NCBI RefSeq assembly: GCF_026212465.1
Contig: NC_080056.1
Coordinates: 12,556,142 to 12,620,141, forward strand
Length of the DNA stretch: 64,000 nt
Origin: Amaranthus tricolor
Lineage: Eukaryota > Streptophyta > Magnoliopsida > Caryophyllales > Amaranthaceae
Reading direction: 5' to 3'
Position numbers and translations under genes: made by a program. How positions within the stretch are numbered: the stretch's first letter is position 1; the number at the start of each line of letters is the position of its first letter. The notes under the pieces are model-generated. The model made no database searches. It was not told where the DNA came from and was given only the letters and a program-made list of their open reading frames with translations. Below, in pieces: positions 1 through 15,659 of this stretch.

Positions 1-17
1 TAAAATAAGATTAATTA

Positions 18-1476
18 ATGACACTAAGAGAAATCTCGATGCAGGAGGGAATCTCCTCCTCTGTGGCGCATACAGCTAAAATAGACCCGCAAAGAGCTAA
101 GATCTCTCGCCGTCAAAGAGTAGAGATCCAACGTCTGAAATCAGTCTGCCAAGCACCGAAATACGGCGTCGTTACATGCAAGAATGAGGATAATTGTGTA
201 GTACAGCACGGCGTGGTGTCGGTGATGGGAAGGAGGAGAGCAATGGAGGACACAGTAAGAGTAGAGAAAGATTTAGTTTCTAGAAAGTACGATTACTTCG
301 GAGTATACGACGGTCATGGAGGTAGTCATGTGGCGGAAGCATGTAGAGATCGGATGCATGCGATTTTACGAGAAGAGATGGAGAGATGGAAGACGTGTAG
401 GAAGATGAACAGTTGTGATGATCATGAGGATATAGATTGGGAGAAGGTGATGGGGAGGTGTTTTGAAAGGATGGATGAAGAAGTTGGAAGAGGAGAGAAG
501 GGAGAGAATGTGGAAGAAATGACGGTGGGGTCCACGGTTGTGGTGGCAGTTGTAGGGAAAGAAGAGGTTGTAGTGGCTAATTGTGGGGATTCAAGAGCTG
601 TTATTTGTCGTAATGGTGTTGCCGTTCCTTTGTCCCTTGATCATAAGGTAACTTTTAAATATTTTTTATGGGTTAACATGGGATTTTTATGTTTTTCATT
701 TCATTTTTTAAAAAATTGATTTTTTTTGTTAATTTTGGTCTATCTCCCTGTTTTTTTATGTAAGTTAATTAAAGACTTTTATGATCACTTTAAAAAAATT
801 TTGGAAATTTTAATTTGGGCTTTCTAAAAACAAAAATCCGTCCATTTCCAGGGAAAGATAATGTGCTCTCGTGAGAAACTCTTCTTCCTTCAACAAGAGA
901 ACATAAAAACAAAAAGTTCATATATTTATATTAGCCCTTTCTTATGGTGGGATGAACACATATATATAAAAGGTTCATTATCTAAAAAATGTTTTTTATT
1001 ACTATTATACAAAAAAAAAAACGTTTTTATTCTATCTTATTTAAGTCTTTATTATTATTATAAAAAAAATATTTCTATTATTAGGCTATTCTATCTGACT
1101 TAAGTCTCACAATGAGGCCTTCTCCTATAATAATTAGGCATAATTAGGCTATTTAATATACGTATAGGGTGCATCTCACTGTTATTGATTACTCCTAATA
1201 CATAAAATCAGAGGGTAGCCTGGAGAAAGAACATATATTTGGGTGTGAGTTGAACACAACCGGGTAAGAATGAACTAACGATCTTTCAGTCTGATACTTC
1301 GAGACAAGAACTTATTCTTAAAATTATATTTCAAAATCTAAATTATACTCACCAATTAAAACTTTCTCATAAAAATCTACCAAAAGAATAACAAACACCT
1401 TTATATTCCCAATACGAGGGTCTATTGGGATTTCAATCAGTCAATTATAAAATTAAGTATAATATACATAATCTTA

Positions 1477-1539
<63 letters not shown>

Positions 1540-4500
1540 GCTAGATATTTATCGTCAAGCTGATATGTTCAATTTTTTTATGTATCACTTTGAAGGTCTA
1601 AATATAAATTTCAAATAAAAATTACATTGTCTTGGTATAATTTGCATTATTTGGCTTTTCAAGTAATATTAGTTGTTTGAACCTTCATTTCTCTTCAAAA
1701 AAAACTTGTACCTTCTTATCAATATAAAGTATATCTGACAAAAGACATTTGTTTGTTTAATATTTTGCTCATTACTTTGAGCTTGCGACATTTGAGAGTT
1801 TTTTAAGTAATGTGTGCCTAATTCAAATGTCACAAAGAGAGCAATTCTAAAAAAAATAATTTTTGTATTGATGATAAAAATAAAATAAAATGCCAAAATT
1901 TGTTACCCAGTTACATAAAACTGTTCATCGATTAATTTTGTGTTTTTTCTAAATGTTTTAGATCTTTAAATACGTTTTATAAAAATTTTAAATTACAATA
2001 CTTCCTTCGATATACAATACTACAATATAATAATACAATAATACTTCCTTCGATATTAAATATCATCATCATTTCCGGCCTATCCCTCATAGGAAAGGAA
2101 AGAAAGCGGCAACTGTAAAAGATTCTCAAAAAAAATCCAAAAAAAAAAAAAAATTCGTCAACAAAAACGATGACCAAGTTCCTAGATTAAATGTATAGAC
2201 AATTATTTCTTTTTTCATTATTCATCGATCACCAATAGTTTATATTTTATTTTTTCTCAAAATAAATTATTATATTATTTTTTATAATTTTTAACAAATG
2301 GTACCCCTAAATCTGTTTTAGGATATTTAAGAGTGAACGAAGCAGGCCATTGACAATTAAGCACTTGATCATCGCATGCTTTTGATGATGATTCTCAAAA
2401 GCCCTAATTATAGGAGCATATTTAATAATTAATACAAAGTATTCTTTCGATTTATAAAATTGTTTGAATATTCTATCCATGTTTAATTGTAAGGGATAAA
2501 TATATAACATGTGAGATAAAATGAAGATGCCGGATAACACAAGGTGAGTGATGAGCAAGTAGAATAGACAATTTTATAAAGGATTAATTCACGAGGCATT
2601 AGTAGTTAACAACTTGTTATTTTTATAAATTGTGTGTGATGAAATTATTGGTTGAGCATTTAATTGTTGGTTGTTGATCTAAGCTTATCTAACTAACTTA
2701 GGTTCAAAATGTTTACTTGGATTGTATTTATATTATTTAATTTGAAGAACTTTCCCATAAGATTCATAATTTAATAAGAGTGAGATGTTGGTGAAAGTAT
2801 ATTGTATTTAATCATATCGCAAAATGGTTTTCGTATGTCACACTTATTTGGTTTTACTTGTGCAATTAGAATTGAATACATCGACTACCATTTCTTTACA
2901 TTTCAAGTACATATTTTCAGGATGATAGATAAATTAAAATATTTATTGGTTACAAAAAGATTAGAATAAAATTTAGCACATTCTCACGGTACGAAATCAA
3001 TTATTGGAGGTTCTCTATGATTAGTCTCATGCCCATTTAGGTTTGCACCATATTTAGAGTGTATATAATATACTCTGAGGCTATAACCATTGAATTGATT
3101 TTTTGGCATAGTATTAGAGTCAACGTGACAAAAAGACTATGGTATGAATCTCCACTACCCCTCAAATCAAGTCGAATATTTCGAGCAAGGTATGAGATCT
3201 TAACCATCAGTTTAAAATCGTGTTTTGTGAAACGTTGCATCTGGTCAAAAGTCCCCTCATGGAGATATTTAAGCTTTTTGTACATACATTTGTCCTCATA
3301 ATCAACCTTTTCCCCATAGCTAATCTTGTCTGCTATGGAATCAAAATCATGGTGGTCTAAGATATGGGCACTCATGAACCACAATTATTATCCCATTTTT
3401 TGTTTGCATTAGCTTCCAGTTTTATTGCCTCCTTTTGATATTTTTCTCCCTTTTATCTTTTTCTTTCACGCTCCCTTCATCCTAACACTCTTTATTCACG
3501 ATCACGATCACTCCCATATTCATGATAGAAAATATATAACATCCTTGGCTAATATTCTTTTACCCTTTTAGATAAACATACAACTTGGTTCATAAGGGTA
3601 GAGTGGCAGTGGTCATCGCCATCGTGTGGTATAAGTGATAGTTAAATGAGGGGGATAAGCCAAACAATGAAGGAGTCTTAAGTGGAGGAAGAAGCAAACC
3701 GTAAAAAAAAAAATCGAGATTCACGACGTGTTGAAGTACTCATAGTGAACCCAATCCCACATCTAAGAAAGAAAAGAGAGTACTTCGCTATGATTGGTTT
3801 TAATAATAAAACTCCTTTGAGCGTATTATTAAACGATTAATATTGGAGATCAATCATACAGAGGACACATGGTCCCTCACGCATTCTATTTTTCTTATGT
3901 GGAAACTGAAAATAAATAATAAACCATGAAAGATTTTGTGCAATCTAGTTTTTTGTCCCGTAAAATATTTGATGCATTAATTGTGCAGCACACGTCGACG
4001 AAATCGTCAGGCTGCATGTTTCTTGTTGGTGCATAATATGTTACTCAGCAAGGTCCCAGTAATTTTGGATCAGATCTTATCATGATTGTTTGTTTACTCC
4101 CAACTCATTTTATCTCTTTGTATATAGTACTAACATCATGTCATTTTTTCTCAGCCCGACAGACCAGACGAGTTGGCTAGAATTGAAGCCGCTGGTGGTC
4201 GAGTAATAAACTGGAATGGTCATCGTATCTTGGGAGTTCTTGCGACTTCTAGATCAATAGGTATGCTATACCGCATGCTTCTCCATCAAAGCATTGTGTT
4301 ATCTTTTGACTTGCGTACTTAAGCCATAAACTGGCTGGGTGAGCTTATCAGTTAAAAAGCTTGACGTAGTAGCCCTTTTGAAAACGGGTTGATAAGGCCT
4401 CAAAATAAGGGTCCGGTTAGTTGAACATCCATAGTCCCAACTGTGTTAGATAACCTAACAAAACTAAACATTTAAACGAGAGTAATATCCTAGGTGAGGG

Positions 4501-5084
4501 TATCTACCATCGTACTAATCCTTGTGGACCATCATTAAAATTGATATATTAGTTCATGTAGTCGACTCAATTTTTTTGGATTAAGGCTTTGACATTATTG
4601 TTTGCTATGGTAGTAATCTTTTAGAATTAAGGCTCTGACATTGTTGATTGCTATGATAATTAAGACAATTAAAATCTCAAAAAACGCATACGTTTATGAT
4701 GCTTTCAACAAGGTGTGAATCGATTTCTCACGAGCTCGGTTTTGTGTTTTGTTTACAGGAGACTATTATCTAAAACCATATGTGTCATCAACGCCCGAAG
4801 TTATGATCAGCAAAAGAACAGAAGCTGATGAATTTTTGGTACTCGCTAGTGACGGTTTATGGGACGTAGTCTCTAATGAAGTTGCGTGTCAAGTGGTAAG
4901 ACGATGTCTTAATCGAAAGATCAAATCTCAAGAGATTTTAAACCGTATTAACAAAATAAGCAGTAATCGAGCAGAAGTCGCTGCTGTTTTACTAACCGAA
5001 TTGGCTATCGCTAAAGGAAGCAAGGACAATATTAGTGTAATTGTAGTAGATTTAAGAAAATTCAGTAGATGTACATGTTCATAG
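18..5084 (+). CDS. Clade A protein phosphatase 2C (ABA co-receptor type), complete, 3 exons
   Basis: Exons 18-647, 4155-4260 and 4759-5084 join with consistent GT-AG sites and phases (phase 0, then a Gly codon split after one base) to give 353 aa. It is a Mg/Mn-dependent Ser/Thr phosphatase. Visible motifs: MED at residues 76-78, DGHGG at 98-102, GDSRAV near 190, SRSIGD at 242-247, SDGLWDV at 276-282 and the C-terminal DNIS metal site at 335-338. RVINWNG at 226-232 contains W230, which corresponds to the tryptophan that clade A PP2Cs insert into ligand-bound PYR/PYL receptors. The family restrains SnRK2 kinases in ABA signalling. The short N-terminus and VSVMGR motif look most like AHG1 (PP2C 75), but Arabidopsis AHG1 lacks that Trp. 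ATG 18 is the first in frame after a stop at 12-14; M8 (position 39) is an alternative start. The promoter is outside the window. Family call is firm; subfamily is by eye. Confidence 0.93.
1477..1538. repeat. (AAT)n microsatellite, about 62 bp
   Basis: Uninterrupted ATA/AAT trinucleotide run of about 20 units inside intron 1 of the first PP2C gene. Length is likely polymorphic. Confidence 0.95.
3037..3384 (-). other. Unrecognised antisense ORF inside PP2C intron 1
   Basis: An open frame of 115 codons on the strand opposite the host gene, starting [14 protein letters not shown]. It is more base-balanced than the surrounding intron and has a non-repetitive composition, which is why I record it. 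I recognise no domain. It could be a remnant of a transposon-encoded or captured gene piece, or chance. No promoter or splice structure supports expression. Confidence 0.2.
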
Positions 5085-5579
5085 AGCTTCTCTAAGAGAA
5101 GACTAATCTTTCTGTTTAGTCACCACAGAAAGATGGAACATTGATTTTTGACATTTTCTATACTGTTTTATGGTGGTTATTACTTGTAATTGGTTTCTTG
5201 TACATCTGATTAGTAAAAGCTAATCGATTCATTAAGCAAGGTTTTTATTGTCCTTCTATACTATATTTTGTTAATGATATTGCTTTCTCAAATTATTAAA
5301 AATGTATTAGTTCATTTAATGTAAAAGTTTAGGCCAAGTGGTTGAGCCAATGCTCTCGTACTTTTTAAGAGAATGTGAGAAGTAAGTGTTGCTTGATTAG
5401 TAAATTTTGGGTGTTGTTTTACACTTGGACATTAAATTTTTAGTTGGTTGTTATTTTACCCTTGAATTTTCTAAACACTAAATGAGCAATCAACATCAAA
5501 GCTTCTAAAATGTTGATAAAGAAATGGCTTTTATTTGTTGGAATTGTTTTGATATATGGAATTGGATTGAACTTCTTGT
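5085..5579. other. 3' flank of the first PP2C gene
   Basis: Presumed 3' UTR and downstream AT-rich DNA. Possible poly(A) signals of the AATAAA type are degenerate here. Nothing else is recognisable. Confidence 0.5.
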
Positions 5580-6105
5580 GAATGTTAGCATATAATCGAA
5601 AAAATACGAGGTGTACACACCTTTAAGCGAAGAATATACCATCCCAAAACTATATGACTATGGATGGAAGAACTTCAATGACTCATAAAGTGTGTACAAT
5701 ATTTTTTTAATTCATGCATTCTGCCCCTCTCATACGAGCCCCTTTCGAGTTCGCATGTGGTAGTAATCCATTAGGGTAGAAACATCATTTTATTGGATCT
5801 ATCATTTAGTTTTTTTTGTAAGTCGATCCTTCTAATCTGATACCATGTCAAGGAACCAATTCAATCAAAAGTTTAAAGCTGAAGGTTAGGGCTGAATTTG
5901 AGAAGTGGTTAAGATTTGAATTCATGGCCAGTCTGTCACGTAGGCTTTGATACCATATCATATTGTGTTGTATTTATTATGAGTGTCAACATATAATCAG
6001 GAAAAGACTATATGCACACACTTCATAAGTCAAGAAAATACTATTCCAAAACCATATGACAATGGGAAGGACTTCAATGACTTAAAAAATGTGCAACTCA
6101 TCTTT
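5580..6105 (-). mobile_element. Decayed TRIM-like retrotransposon, minus orientation
   Basis: Two degenerate direct repeats about 400 bp apart (around 5587-5700 and 5982-6100) share cataatc, then a cacac tract, ccaaaac-atatgac and gaacttcaatgac. Between them lie tctgataccatgtca (around 5838), the reverse complement of the initiator-Met tRNA primer-binding site TGGTATCAGA, and a second copy, tttgataccatatca, near 5948. A C-rich tract near 5719-5735 fits an inverted polypurine tract. No coding capacity is visible. The layout fits a TRIM read on the minus strand, but the repeats have diverged and the exact ends are unclear. Confidence 0.45.
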
Positions 6106-6110
6106 TAAAG

Positions 6111-6655
6111 TGTCTATTTTTACTCACATGTGAGTTGTCCCACATCGAAAAAAGAGAAGAGGTCATCTAATTAATAAACTTGAGCAGTATTTTCTACTAC
6201 TACCAAATGATTTTAGTACTGAATCTCCTTTGGGCTTATAAGTGAGGTTATATCTTCTTCTCCTTGTGTTGGATTCTCAAGGCTCATTTTCAAAATTCTA
6301 TCATAGTATCAGAGTCTAATTTCTCGTTGGACCTTTAGAATTAGATATTTAATCTTACCACTTGTTAAGGAGTCTTAAATTGAATGATCATTCTAATTGA
6401 AGTTTTTAACCTTTTTATTGAGCTAAAATTCTAAGGACACTCACGTGTAAGGGGGAGCATTAAAGTGCTCACTATTACCCAAATGTGAGTTGTTCCACAT
6501 CAGAGAAAGAAAAGAGGATATGCCACTTTATAAACTTGAGAAGTAATTCTACTATCACCAACTGATTTTGGTATGATTCTCATTTGGGCTTGTATGTGAG
6601 GTTACTTCTTCTCCTCCTTATTTGAGTTGCCTACGCACATTTACTAAATTGCGAA
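6111..6655 (+). mobile_element. TRIM-type mini LTR retrotransposon
   Basis: Left LTR about 6111-6303, starting TGTC and ending ATCA. It is followed at once by a primer-binding-site-like tagtatcagagtc (6304-6316; compare TGGTATCAGAGC, initiator-Met tRNA). After about 130 bp comes a polypurine tract (aagggggagcatta, 6449-6462) and a second LTR from 6466 to about 6655. The LTRs share tgtgagttgt-ccacatc, aaacttgag, tgattttggta and a tgggctt-t-gtgaggtta segment. The internal part of about 160 bp has no ORF, as expected of TRIMs, which rely on proteins of other elements. The right LTR end is uncertain because an (AT)n tract adjoins it. Confidence 0.7.
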
Positions 6656-6683
6656 TGCTATTTTCAATTTTTTTAACAATATT

Positions 6684-10494
<3,811 letters not shown>

Positions 10495-10872
10495 TTAGGA
10501 TACTTCAAAAGCATCATATTCTTCCTCATCCTCAACATCACCTATATCAAGGATACTTCTTTTTCCCGGTACAACAATACATAATTTTGTATCAGACGGG
10601 TCTACAATGTAGAATACTTGCTTGGCTTGTGTGGCTAGTATAAATGGCTCCTCACTATCATCCAAACGATTTAAGTCTACAAGAGTGAATCCACAAGAGT
10701 CATCATTTTTTAAGCATCGTCGATTACTATCTACCCACTTGCATTTGAAAAGATCAATAGTGAAACTAGAGTAGTCAAGCTCCCATATTTCATGTACCCG
10801 CCCGTAGTATACCAATTTAGCATCAACCAGCGATTGATCCTTGGCACTCGCGTAAAACGTAGATGACGCCAA
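10495..10872 (-). pseudogene. CACTA transposase C-terminal part (DUF4216-like)
   Basis: A 125-codon open piece with the DUF4216 hallmarks FKCKWVD, FILATQAKQVFYI and an acidic tail ending in a stop. In CACTA transposases this domain follows the catalytic part. It is separated from the upstream blocks by frame breaks, so it is a relic. A small in-order piece upstream (11053-11286 on the same strand, beginning DFPTFDMKEGLREKG) belongs to the linker region. Confidence 0.75.
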
Positions 10873-11347
10873 AATAAAAACCCCAATATTCTGCAGATAA
10901 GATGACTTCTTATCTTGACCCTCATTCCAAAATGTGAATCCATTGACATCGTAACCCTCATATTTGTTGACATCATCACGAGGATCAAAAGCTAATCACT
11001 TAACAGTTTCAGATACACCCTTGAGTTCTTCACATATTACTCAATTATGAAATCAATCAATAAACGTGTTATTATGCAACTGCTTCAATGCCCTATCCCC
11101 TTTAAAAGGATATTTGGCGTGTAATATATCAAAATGCTCATTCAAAAAAGGATGGACTTCTAGAATATGATTCAACACATAAAAGTGTGCTTGTAGAAGA
11201 CTGTCTCGAGGACGTGTGATCGATTTGGAGCCAATTGTTCCTTTTTCCCTCAAGCCTTCCTTCATGTCAAAAGTTGGGAAGTCCAATATGTTTTGCCATG
11301 ACCATAGACTCGGCTATAAAGTTACTAATCTCAACACTCATAGAGTC

Positions 11348-11977
11348 TTAAATAATACTCCCCTCGAGTTGTGCTGGATTCCTTACTTTATTTTGTAAAA
11401 ATCCTATGTCCCTTTCAAAAGGATAACACCACCTTAAAAAAACTAGACCCAAAAGCTTGATTTCATGAACGAGATGGACAATAAGATGAACCATTATGTC
11501 AAAAAAAGAAGGTGGAAAATTCATCTCAAACTTGCATAAAGTTACAATTACGTCGACTTGAAGAGCATCAAGCTTAAAGGGATCAAGAACTTTACTACAA
11601 ATTGTGTTGAATAACAAACATAGCTCGGTAATAGCATATCTCACATGTTTTGGCAGTATTCCATGGATTGGAATTGGTATGAACACTTGCATCAATACAT
11701 GGCAATCGTGAGATTTCATGCTTCCCAACTTCAACTCACCATTTAGGGTCGTATATCTCTTCATGTTGGATGAGTACCCAGACGGAACCTTAATGCCATA
11801 TAAAGATTCATAAAATGCCCGCTTCTCTGCCTTGAACAATGTGTAGCAAGCTGGAGGAAAATAATTGTTTTCATTACTCATCTTATTCTTACTACCCTTT
11901 CCCTTGTTACTGCCACCTACTTTATCAACTTTATTTCTTTCCCTTACATTCATAGTAATCTCGCACGGCCTTAACAT
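11348..11977 (-). pseudogene. CACTA transposase middle part (DUF4218-like)
   Basis: About 209 codons with the sequence hallmarks of DUF4218: KSHDCHVLMQVFIPI, then LCLLFNTICSKVL and a final MNFPPSFFDIMVHLIVHL. DUF4218 sits directly downstream of the TNP2 core in plant CACTA transposases. It is out of frame with the TNP2 block at 12064-12828, so translation of a full transposase would need repair. Confidence 0.85.
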
Positions 11978-12063
11978 TCTTTGTCTTATCCGGAATGTTC
12001 ATGAGCGTCCCGAGTATAGCATCGCATGCATTTTTCTCTATATGCATAACGTCAAGACAATGT

Positions 12064-12828
12064 CTAACCTATAGATCTCTCCAATATGGAAGCTTCCAAA
12101 AGATTGATTCTTTTTTCCATATCAGTCTTCATCCCATTGCACTTGCCCTGTTTTACCAAATACAGTTTTAACTCCCTTAACCTTTTCGTAAACCTCATAA
12201 CCGGTCGACGAGCTACACGGTCTTCAACCTTCCCGTTGAACATCTTTTTCTTCTTACGATATTGGTGATCTCGTGGGAGGAAACTTCGATGGCGCATGAA
12301 TACGTGCTTGCACTTAGGAATCCACGTGGATTCCATGTCATCGATACATATTAGACATGCTTTCTTCCCTTTGTTCTTAAACCCTGATAAGTTGCCATAT
12401 GCCGGAAAATCATTAACGGTGCATAAGAGCATTGCACGCAAGGTGAACTCCTCATTAGCATGTGCATCAAACACGGAAACGTCTTCATCCCACATCTTTC
12501 TCAAATCCTCAACAAGAGGCGCAAGATATACATTTATGTCATTGACAGGTTGTTTAAGACTCGAGATAAGAAGCAAAAACATAATGTACTTACGCTTCAT
12601 ACACAACCAAGGTGGCAAATTATAGATCACTAACAGTACCGGCCAAGTACTATGTTGAGAACTAAGATTGCCGAATGGGTTCATTCGGTCCGTACATAGT
12701 CTGAGCCTTAAATTACGAACTTCATCCCCAAATGTCTTATGCAACCTATTAATACTCTTCCACTCCGGAGAATCAAATAGATGTATGAGCAAGTGACCTC
12801 TCTTCACCCTATGTGCATGCCACCTCAA
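12064..12828 (-). pseudogene. CACTA TNP2-type transposase core (Transposase_21)
   Basis: A 254-codon block containing HKTFGDEVRNLRL, LCTDRMNPFGNLSSQHSTWP, VYNLPPWLCMKRKY, and further on TVNDFPAYGNLSG and KKACLICIDD. These are characteristic of the RNase H-like catalytic core of TNP2 transposases. Several positions depart from the usual consensus (for example LCTDGMNPF in copy 2 against LCTDRMNPF here), in keeping with decay. The upstream frame continues in a separate piece at 12979-13490. Confidence 0.88.
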
Positions 12829-12978
12829 ATTTTATGCATCTTTCTTTATAGAAAAGAAGCACTTGAATCTAGGTATTATTGGAAGATACCACAACACCTT
12901 AGCCGGGGGCCCTTTAGCATCCGCAGCCCCTTTACGCTTGTAACGCGATAACTCACACCTAGGACACTCTTCTAAGTT

Positions 12979-13490
12979 CTAATTTTCATCCCGATACAAT
13001 ACACAATCATTCGGACACACATGAATCTTCTGGTACTCTAAGCCGAAAGGACACATAAGCTTTTTGGCATAATATGTTGACTTTGAAAGTTCATTTTCAT
13101 CAGGAAGCATCTCGCCTAACGCTTCTAATAATACTGTGAAACTAGTGTCACTCCAATTGAACTTTGACTTAATGTGAAAATTGTCAACACGATTGTTAAT
13201 TTGGTGAACTTTGTACATCCAGGGTACAAAGGCTTTTGAGAAGCCTCTGTCAATAAGTAAAAAACATAAGGTTGTTTTCCTAACTCATCCTCAACTGCCT
13301 CCATAATCTCACAACACGATCTACATTCTCATCGACATTCTCTTCATCTGTCTCATATCCATCAACACGATCTACTACATCTTCATTGACATCTACATTA
13401 TTGACATCCTCAACAACACTTTTTTCTTTGTAAACCCCCTCCTTACCATGCCAAACCCAAACATGATATTGAGGCCTAAACCCATGTCGA
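12979..13490 (-). pseudogene. CACTA transposase N-terminal part
   Basis: Pieces of the conserved N-terminal region: NFHIKSKFNWSDTSF, EMLPDENELSKSTYYAKKL and MCPFGLEYQKIHVCPNDC, followed toward the 5' end by remains of a FGMVRREFT-like segment. At least one frame change occurs near 13220. The corresponding part of copy 2 (41668-42205) is better preserved. Confidence 0.75.
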
Positions 13491-14584
13491 AGAATTAACC
13501 CTAAAAATAATACAACCCAAAATTAATTCAACTGTAATAATAGCATGTATATTCTAAAAATAATACAAAGTGATAATCATTCATTTAGTCCTAATCAACC
13601 ATAATAATAATATGTATATTCTAATAATAATAATAACAATTATTCAACTAATCCTATGTAAATATTAATAACGACATTCATTCAACTAACCCTAATTAAC
13701 ACTAAAAATAATACAACCCAAAATTAACCCTAGTTAACAAACTAATAAAAAAACAACTAAATTCATAAATAAAATCACATTAATAATTACAAACACATAA
13801 ATATATTAAAAAAAAACTTTATATAAAATTAGAAATTACCTTGATATTTAGATGATAATGTTGTGCTCTACAATGGAGTTATATAACCTACAATGAAAAA
13901 ACACCAAAAACAATTAGTACACAACCATACTAAGCTCTAAAATATCATGAAGTTTGAAGAAGTAAATGTTGAAGAAATTCAAATGATTAATTACCCTAAC
14001 AAAACCAATGCCCCAAAAAACGCCTCTTAATTCGTGGGTTACCTTGAAGAAGACAACAACAAAAAATTTGAAGAAGAAGGTTGAAGAATGAGAAATTATA
14101 TGGAACAATTTCATGGGATATATAGCTTGAAGAAGACACAATTCAAAACCAAAACCAATGGCAATAACGTTTTGAAGAAGAAAGAGCAAGAATGTTGTGG
14201 TTTTGTAAGAAGGAGCAGCAATTAATTTGGGGGATTTTGAAGAAATGTCGTGGGGAAGAAGAAGACCAAGAAAGCTATATAGTAAGCTAAGAAATGTCGT
14301 GGGTTTTTGGTACTGTATAGGCGGAAATTAAAAGGGCAAAAAAAAAATATAAGTATTTGCTATGGTGCCTAAAGAAATATATGCTACGGTTCTCTTGGAA
14401 CCGCATCATATACCTATAAATATTTTTTTGCCTCTTTTTTCCTATTTGTTTTATGTTGCGGTTTTCAAGGAACCGCATTATATAATGTAAATTTTTTTCC
14501 CTCATTTATTTATGATGTTTAATGCTACGTTTACTAAAAATCGCAGCAAAAATCACGCAGCAGATACAATTTTTTCTACTAGTA
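13491..14584 (-). repeat. 5' non-coding and subterminal repeat region of CACTA copy 1
   Basis: AT-rich leader followed by subterminal repeats near the terminus: GCGGTT-type motifs with ccgcat on the plus strand around 14395-14415, 14455-14480 and 14530-14560. In CACTA elements such repeats bind an accessory transposon protein. The same motif family recurs at 43300-43500. Confidence 0.7.
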
Positions 14585-15435
14585 CTTCCTCCTCCATCAC
14601 CACTGCACCTTCGCCGGTTACTCCTCACAACCATACCCACCGCCGACTTCCTGTACCACCGGAAAAACAGGCGGTAACTTCTTCATTCTGCACCGCCATC
14701 ATCTCCTCGTGCTCTACTCCACTTTATTTTTCTTTTTTAAAAACCCTAATTTTTCATTTTCCACTTCTTAATGTCTCAATATTTTGTTCTGGATATATCT
14801 TTGGTGGAGATATTTCAACTGGTAAGATTGACCTACTCTTGCGCTTCTCCATTCTTGTTCTCCTCCTTTTCTTTCTTTTTGCTCTAAAACTTAAGTACAC
14901 GGCTGCTTTGGTTTTGCTAGCCAAAATTGATTTGTCATTTTTTCGTTTGACCGAAAGCTTGTTAGCACAGCCTTTGAATCTAACGACATTGACGTCGGGG
15001 CTTGCCACACATGGCGCAAGCACCATCCGAACCTCATCTCTAGAATAATTCTCTTGTTCAACGTCCTTCTCAATGACCTTATCACAGTCTTCTAGATCTA
15101 CAACTTCCTCTTCATTATGAGCTGTCTTCAAATCATTCTTAGACATTTTATGAGTAAAACCTCCCAACGCTCATCTGATTTTTTCTTTTTCTCAAAAAAC
15201 TTGTTTTAAAACTTTTTAAGATCTGCTTTAGACTGCCTGGAAACCTCTTCCCTATTATGCAGAACATGTTGTGCTATGTTGTTGTCAATTTTAGTGATTA
15301 TTTCCTCCTTCAGAATTAACACCATGTTCAAGCCAGTATTGAGGTCTTAATGAGTTCCAGCAGGATGCCAATCAAACACTCCTCGATCTTCAACGCGTCC
15401 TCCATCACTAAGAATTGAACGAATCTGATGCCAAT
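14585..15435 (-). mobile_element. Internal part of an LTR retrotransposon (minus), truncated
   Basis: Directly inside the LTR at 15436 lies a primer-binding-site-like sequence, TTGGCATCAGATTC on the minus strand (15421-15434), a mismatched initiator-Met tRNA site. Downstream on the minus strand is broken gag-like coding text including an open piece at 14754-15167. The element stops abruptly where the CACTA terminus begins at 14584. No protease, integrase or reverse transcriptase is visible. Confidence 0.6.
14754..15167 (-). pseudogene. Gag-region-like ORF fragment of the truncated retrotransposon
   Basis: An open stretch of 137 codons, very rich in charged residues: an acidic part with EEEVVDLEDCDKVIEKD, and a basic cluster RAKRKKRRRTRMEKRK at about residues 94-109. 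It lies downstream of the primer-binding site on the same strand, the position of gag or a leader ORF. No CCHC knuckle is seen, so the assignment rests on position only. It could also be unrelated host sequence. Confidence 0.35.
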
Positions 15436-15641
15436 TGTCATGGACTAGCTTACCCATAGAAATGAGATTTCAGTTGACAAAGCAAAATGTATGAGAATGT
15501 AACAATTTGTATGTAAAAAGTAATTGTATAACGAATGATTGAATGTAAACAAAGAACGATTACAAAAGATATTATACAAGTATTCGAGAGGCGTGTTCTC
15601 TCTTAATGAGTATTAATCTCCACTTAAAACTATTACTTGAA

Positions 15642-15649
15642 TGGATGAC
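15642..15649. repeat. Left target-site duplication of the hAT element
   Basis: tggatgac, repeated perfectly at 22618-22625. Eight-base duplications are the hallmark of hAT insertion. Confidence 0.95.
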
Positions 15650-15659
15650 TAGGGCTGTA

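Larger units (their letters stand above)
648..4154 (+). other. Intron 1 of the clade A PP2C gene
   Basis: A 3,507 bp AT-rich intron, far longer than intron 2 (4261-4758). It begins gtaact after the DHK codons and ends tctcag before PDRPDE. It holds an AAT microsatellite and one unexplained antisense ORF (3037-3384). I found no transposon termini with a convincing target-site duplication in it. Confidence 0.85.
10495..14584 (-). mobile_element. CACTA (En/Spm) DNA transposon copy 1, decayed
   Basis: A minus-strand block of transposase pieces in the usual CACTA order: N-terminal region, Transposase_21 (TNP2), DUF4218, DUF4216. The right end is marked by a degenerate terminus, TACTAGTAGAAAAAA on the minus strand ending at 14584, matching CACTAGTGGAAAAAA of copy 2 (43521). 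Subterminal GCGGTT/GCTGCG motifs occur at 14385-14560, as is typical of CACTA ends. The left boundary is unknown; 10495 is only the end of the last coding piece. Frameshifts and stops between blocks show it is not functional. Confidence 0.85.

Noticed and set aside
10731..12625. Plus-strand and alternate-frame ORFs over CACTA copy 1
   Set aside because: Shadows of the transposase coding blocks on the minus strand.
14512..15048. 178-codon plus-strand ORF rich in Ser/Thr/Leu
   Set aside because: Starts inside the CACTA end and runs antisense through the gag-like fragment; composition reflects the opposite strand.
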